Shown here in pieces: positions 5,400 through 7,297 of a stretch of DNA of 7,297 nt. This DNA is from Rhodobacteraceae bacterium UBA2553. GTDB taxonomy: Bacteria > Pseudomonadota > Alphaproteobacteria > Rhodobacterales > Rhodobacteraceae. The stretch is from the NCBI GenBank assembly GCA_002340515.1, contig DDMF01000144.1, positions 18,929 through 26,225 of the forward strand, written 5' to 3'. Made by a program: the position numbers and the translations under genes. A model generated the notes under the pieces. That model was not told the origin of the DNA and ran no database searches. It saw only the letters and a list, made by a program, of their open reading frames with translations. The stretch's first letter is position 1, and each line of letters starts with the position of its first letter.

Positions 5400-5421
5400 A
5401 CATGAATGGCATGCTTCATGT
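5400..5421. repeat. Perfect 7-bp inverted repeat between smpB and the transporter gene
   Basis: ACATGAA (5400-5406) and TTCATGT (5415-5421) surround TGGCATGC, 31 bases beyond the stop of the minus-strand transporter gene. There is no T tract on either side. It could be a weak 3' hairpin for the transporter mRNA or a protein-binding palindrome. Confidence 0.35.
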
Positions 5422-5452
5422 GGAGCAGATGCACGCCCCCCGGGTCTGCGTC

Positions 5453-6343
5453 CTATTTAGGCTGTGCTTGTCTGGTTTCTCGGAACCATACCATCAAACC
5501 AGCAACGACGGTGATAGCCCCGCCACAAAGCGTAATGACATCAGTCACATGATTGAAAAACAAATAGGTTAATAGGACCGCGATAGGCAACGCCAGAAAA
5601 TTCAGAGGTTGAAGGGTGCTGGCCGGCGCGTATTTCAGTGCCTCAGTGAACAGCAAATGCGTAGAAATTGCACAAACAGTAACCAGAAACATGGCGGCCC
5701 ATGCTTTCAAACTCATGGCCTCCAGTTCAAATATTCCAGCAGCAGTTGATAAGAGTATCGCAACGATCGTCAGATAAAGCATTGATGTCTTGGTGCTATC
5801 GCGTGTCGCAACTTTTCGTGTCAGGACGGTGTAAAAAGCAAAAGTTACTACGGCGCCGACGACAAGCCATATTGAGCTGTCTACGTGTTGGAAACCCGGT
5901 CTCACCACAATCATTGCACCTACAAAACCCATGCAAACTGCAAACCAGCGATAAACCCCCATCTTTTCCCCCAGCAAGAGAACTGCCAGCAGACTTACCG
6001 CAATTGGATAAAGCATGAACAATGCCTGCAGGTCGGAGGTTTGCATGTAGCCCAGTGCCGCAGTGAAGAACCAGATATCTAAGAGGAGAAAAACGCTTCT
6101 TAATATCTGCAGAACAGGAAAGTGTGATCGGATCGTGGCTCTGAAGTTTGAGCTTCGCAGAATCCAGAAAAGCATAAACACGCCTATGCCCCAAAACCGG
6201 ATCATAACCAATTGAAGCGGAGAGTAATCTGCAACCAGTGCCTTGACCGCTATGTCTTGAACACCAAATATTACCAAGGAAATCAGCGTCAACACGATGG
6301 CATATCGCAAATTCTTGACGTCCGTCGGAATAGATTTCGCCAT
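5453..6343 (-). CDS. EamA-type DMT superfamily transporter
   Basis: This 296-aa inner-membrane protein has the usual ten hydrophobic segments in two homologous EamA halves, about residues 15-148 and 158-288. The first half ends with LLLGEKMGVYRWFAVCMGFVGAMIVVRPG (122-150), the classic EamA signature. The second has ALKYAPASTLQPLNFLALPI (235-254) followed by the last helix pair. The superfamily mostly exports small metabolites such as amino acids or purine derivatives; the substrate here cannot be told from sequence. The ribosome site is poor (AAGG about ten bases upstream of ATG). Codons are visibly more AT-rich than in dapA, smpB and moeA, and the gene is flanked by non-coding AT-richer DNA, so lateral gain is possible. 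Confidence 0.92.
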   Translation of the reverse strand: MAKSIPTDVKNLRYAIVLTLISLVIFGVQDIAVKALVADYSPLQLVMIRFWGIGVFMLFWILRSSNFRATIRSHFPVLQILRSVFLLLDIWFFTAALGYMQTSDLQALFMLYPIAVSLLAVLLLGEKMGVYRWFAVCMGFVGAMIVVRPGFQHVDSSIWLVVGAVVTFAFYTVLTRKVATRDSTKTSMLYLTIVAILLSTAAGIFELEAMSLKAWAAMFLVTVCAISTHLLFTEALKYAPASTLQPLNFLALPIAVLLTYLFFNHVTDVITLCGGAITVVAGLMVWFRETRQAQPK

Positions 6344-6469
6344 ATCATTCTAGCCTTTTGTGAAGGATGAGCAGTCGCAATTGTGCTGCAACGCAATACG
6401 AAGCAGCTCGCATGAGAACACATGCAAGTTTGACTGACATCTTGTTTTGATTTGAGGTGAGTACTGCAT

Positions 6470-6527
6470 CCAAGGTCCAATCGCGCAAATCAACTAATAG
6501 ATTTGTCTGCGCTTGGACGAAGCTTGG
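6470..6527. repeat. Long imperfect palindrome in the transporter-moeA gap
   Basis: Arms pair in four blocks: CCAAG (6470-6474) with CTTGG (6523-6527), GTCCAA (6475-6480) with TTGGAC (6513-6518), GCG (6483-6485) with CGC (6510-6512), and CAAATC (6486-6491) with GATTTG (6500-6505). The loop is AACTAATA, with small bulges between blocks. There are 20 pairs in 58 bp, with no T tract after either side. It could be a protein-binding palindrome, a REP-like unit or an mRNA leader hairpin of the transporter gene. Confidence 0.45.
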
Positions 6528-6563
6528 GCAGTAAATAGAGGCTACCAGTCGAGCTTTGTCAGT

Positions 6564-6695
6564 TCAATGGTCTTTGGGGGCCATCTTCCATTTCTCTAAG
6601 CTGTCAATCGCGCATGTGCGGCGAGCAACTGCAGTAGCCCGCATTGCCGACATTGTGTCTCGATTGATGCCTTGCTCATAATTGGGCCGATTCAT
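6564..6695 (-). CDS. Small ORF of 43 codons, possible C-terminal gene remnant
   Basis: The frame begins MNRPNYEQGINRDTMSAMR, continues ATAVARRTCAIDSLEKW and ends KMAPKDH before TGA. I do not recognise it. The composition looks protein-like: charged, helix-forming, with a natural-looking end. However, there is no Shine-Dalgarno before the ATG, and a TGA lies two codons upstream. It may be the surviving 3' end of a lost gene, a genuine small protein, or chance. It sits in the same direction as the transporter and moeA genes. Confidence 0.25.
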   Translation of the reverse strand: MNRPNYEQGINRDTMSAMRATAVARRTCAIDSLEKWKMAPKDH

Positions 6696-6756
6696 GCATC
6701 ATGTCGAGGCGCCGTCGCGCTTTTTAAACGCTCGAAGATAACTATTTCTGGGGGGA

Positions 6757-7297
6757 TTACACCAACCCAAACCCCGCATAAGGCAGGAACCGCACCGGGT
6801 CGCCTGGTGTGATCTCTTGCGCCACGTCTGGCAACTCGACCAGCCCGGTGGCCCATGACAGCCCCGAAATACGACCGGACCCTTCGGATTTAAACGCCTC
6901 GACCCGGCCATCTGCGCCAATGCGCGCGCGCAGGTATTCGCGGCGCCCAGCTTTTTTCTTTTTGGAAAAACCGGCGGGCAGTTGCATCCGCAAAGGCTCC
7001 ACCCAATCGCCCCCCGCCAGCACCGAAAACGCAGGGCGCGCAAAGATCAGCGTGGTGACAAGGGCGGCGACGGGATTGCCGGGAAGGCCAAACACAGGGG
7101 TTCCGTTCCACTGCGCCAGCGCCAAAGGTCGCCCCGGTTTGATCGCAATGCGCCAATGGTGCAGCGATCCGCTGTCTTTCAGCAACGCGGACACGTGATC
7201 CTCATCCCCCGCCGATGCCCCGCCCGAGGTCAGGATCACATCGGCGTGCTCGGATCCCTTATCAAAGGCCGCCGCCAGTGCAGCGCGGTCATCCGCC
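6757..7297 (-). CDS. moeA: Molybdopterin molybdenumtransferase MoeA, C-terminal part (cut by window edge)
   Basis: The last 179 codons are present and the N-terminus lies beyond 7297. MoeA inserts molybdate into adenylated molybdopterin to complete molybdenum cofactor, in the cytoplasm. The MoCF-binding domain shows LTSGGASAGDEDHV, the conserved glycine/aspartate loop; then IKPGRPLALAQWNGTPVFGLPGNPVAA, with the KPG and LPGNP motifs of MoeA/gephyrin. The C-terminal beta domain follows (REYLRARIGADGRVEAF, GSGRISGLSWATGLVELP, GDPVRFLPYAGFG). The frame stays open upstream of the GTG at 7239, so that GTG is internal and not the start. The reading frame looks intact and GC-rich, like the other host genes. 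Confidence 0.95.
   Translation of the reverse strand, partial: ADDRAALAAAFDKGSEHADVILTSGGASAGDEDHVSALLKDSGSLHHWRIAIKPGRPLALAQWNGTPVFGLPGNPVAALVTTLIFARPAFSVLAGGDWVEPLRMQLPAGFSKKKKAGRREYLRARIGADGRVEAFKSEGSGRISGLSWATGLVELPDVAQEITPGDPVRFLPYAGFGLV

Larger units (their letters stand above)
6344..6756. other. 413-bp gap between the transporter gene and moeA
   Basis: No long gene lies here. It contains the long imperfect palindrome at 6470-6527 and the 43-codon minus-strand ORF at 6564-6695, which may be a gene remnant. No clear promoter for the transporter gene and no convincing terminator after moeA were found; CGCGCTTTTTAAACGCTCG near 6716-6734 is only weakly self-complementary. Confidence 0.5.

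Noticed and set aside
4799..5434. 211-codon minus-strand frame opposite smpB
   Set aside because: It is antisense to intact smpB, and its composition fits a shadow frame.
6289..6480. 63-codon minus-strand frame over the start of the transporter gene
   Set aside because: It overlaps the transporter N-terminus in another frame, is rich in Cys/Ser/His without any motif, and has no supporting ribosome site.
1..7297. CRISPR array, tRNA or rRNA gene
   Set aside because: No regularly spaced direct repeats and no tRNA or rRNA signature sequences were seen on either strand.

Overview
This looks like chromosomal DNA from an alphaproteobacterium, probably of the Rhodobacterales (Roseobacter group). 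The host genes are GC-rich with alphaproteobacterial-type products. The set of lytic transglycosylase, dapA and smpB close together is an arrangement I associate with this order. A GC-rich hairpin of a type common there follows smpB. The taxonomic call is inference, as no database was available.

Layout: (1) 1-386, minus: signal-peptide-bearing start of a soluble lytic murein transglycosylase, divergent from dapA. (2) 527-1402, plus: intact dapA. (3) 1440-4151: a 2.7-kb insertion element with about 25-bp terminal inverted repeats. It carries a 578-aa zinc-ribbon, DDE-like transposase and a 187-aa unknown protein, both on the minus strand. At its left end is a gene-free, hairpin-rich stretch that may encode a structured RNA on the plus strand. 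(4) 4188-4291: a nested palindrome of about 104 bp. (5) 4289-4693, minus: a RidA-family gene, divergent from smpB (4835-5311, plus). (6) 5453-6343, minus: an EamA/DMT-type exporter of visibly lower GC. (7) 6344-6756: about 410 bp with a 43-codon ORF and a long imperfect palindrome. (8) 6757-7297, minus: C-terminal part of moeA.

The main result is the insertion element. Its two ends can be read directly, and removing it with one copy of the 7-bp near-direct repeat (GCCAACC/TCCAACC) rebuilds a strong intrinsic terminator. That terminator has a 12-position stem with one mismatch, a loop AACC, an A tract before it and a T tract after it. It would have served dapA and the convergent ridA gene in both directions. 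The element therefore sits in the loop of a bidirectional terminator and has split it in half. On the dapA side it carries its own hairpin plus T tract, which could replace the lost function. On the ridA side no replacement is evident, so ridA transcription could enter the transposase operon in the sense direction.

The chromosomal genes are ordinary housekeeping functions (cell-wall turnover, lysine/diaminopimelate synthesis, reactive enamine/imine clearance, ribosome rescue, molybdenum cofactor). They do not form one pathway. The element's transposase and passenger gene probably form one operon of their own.
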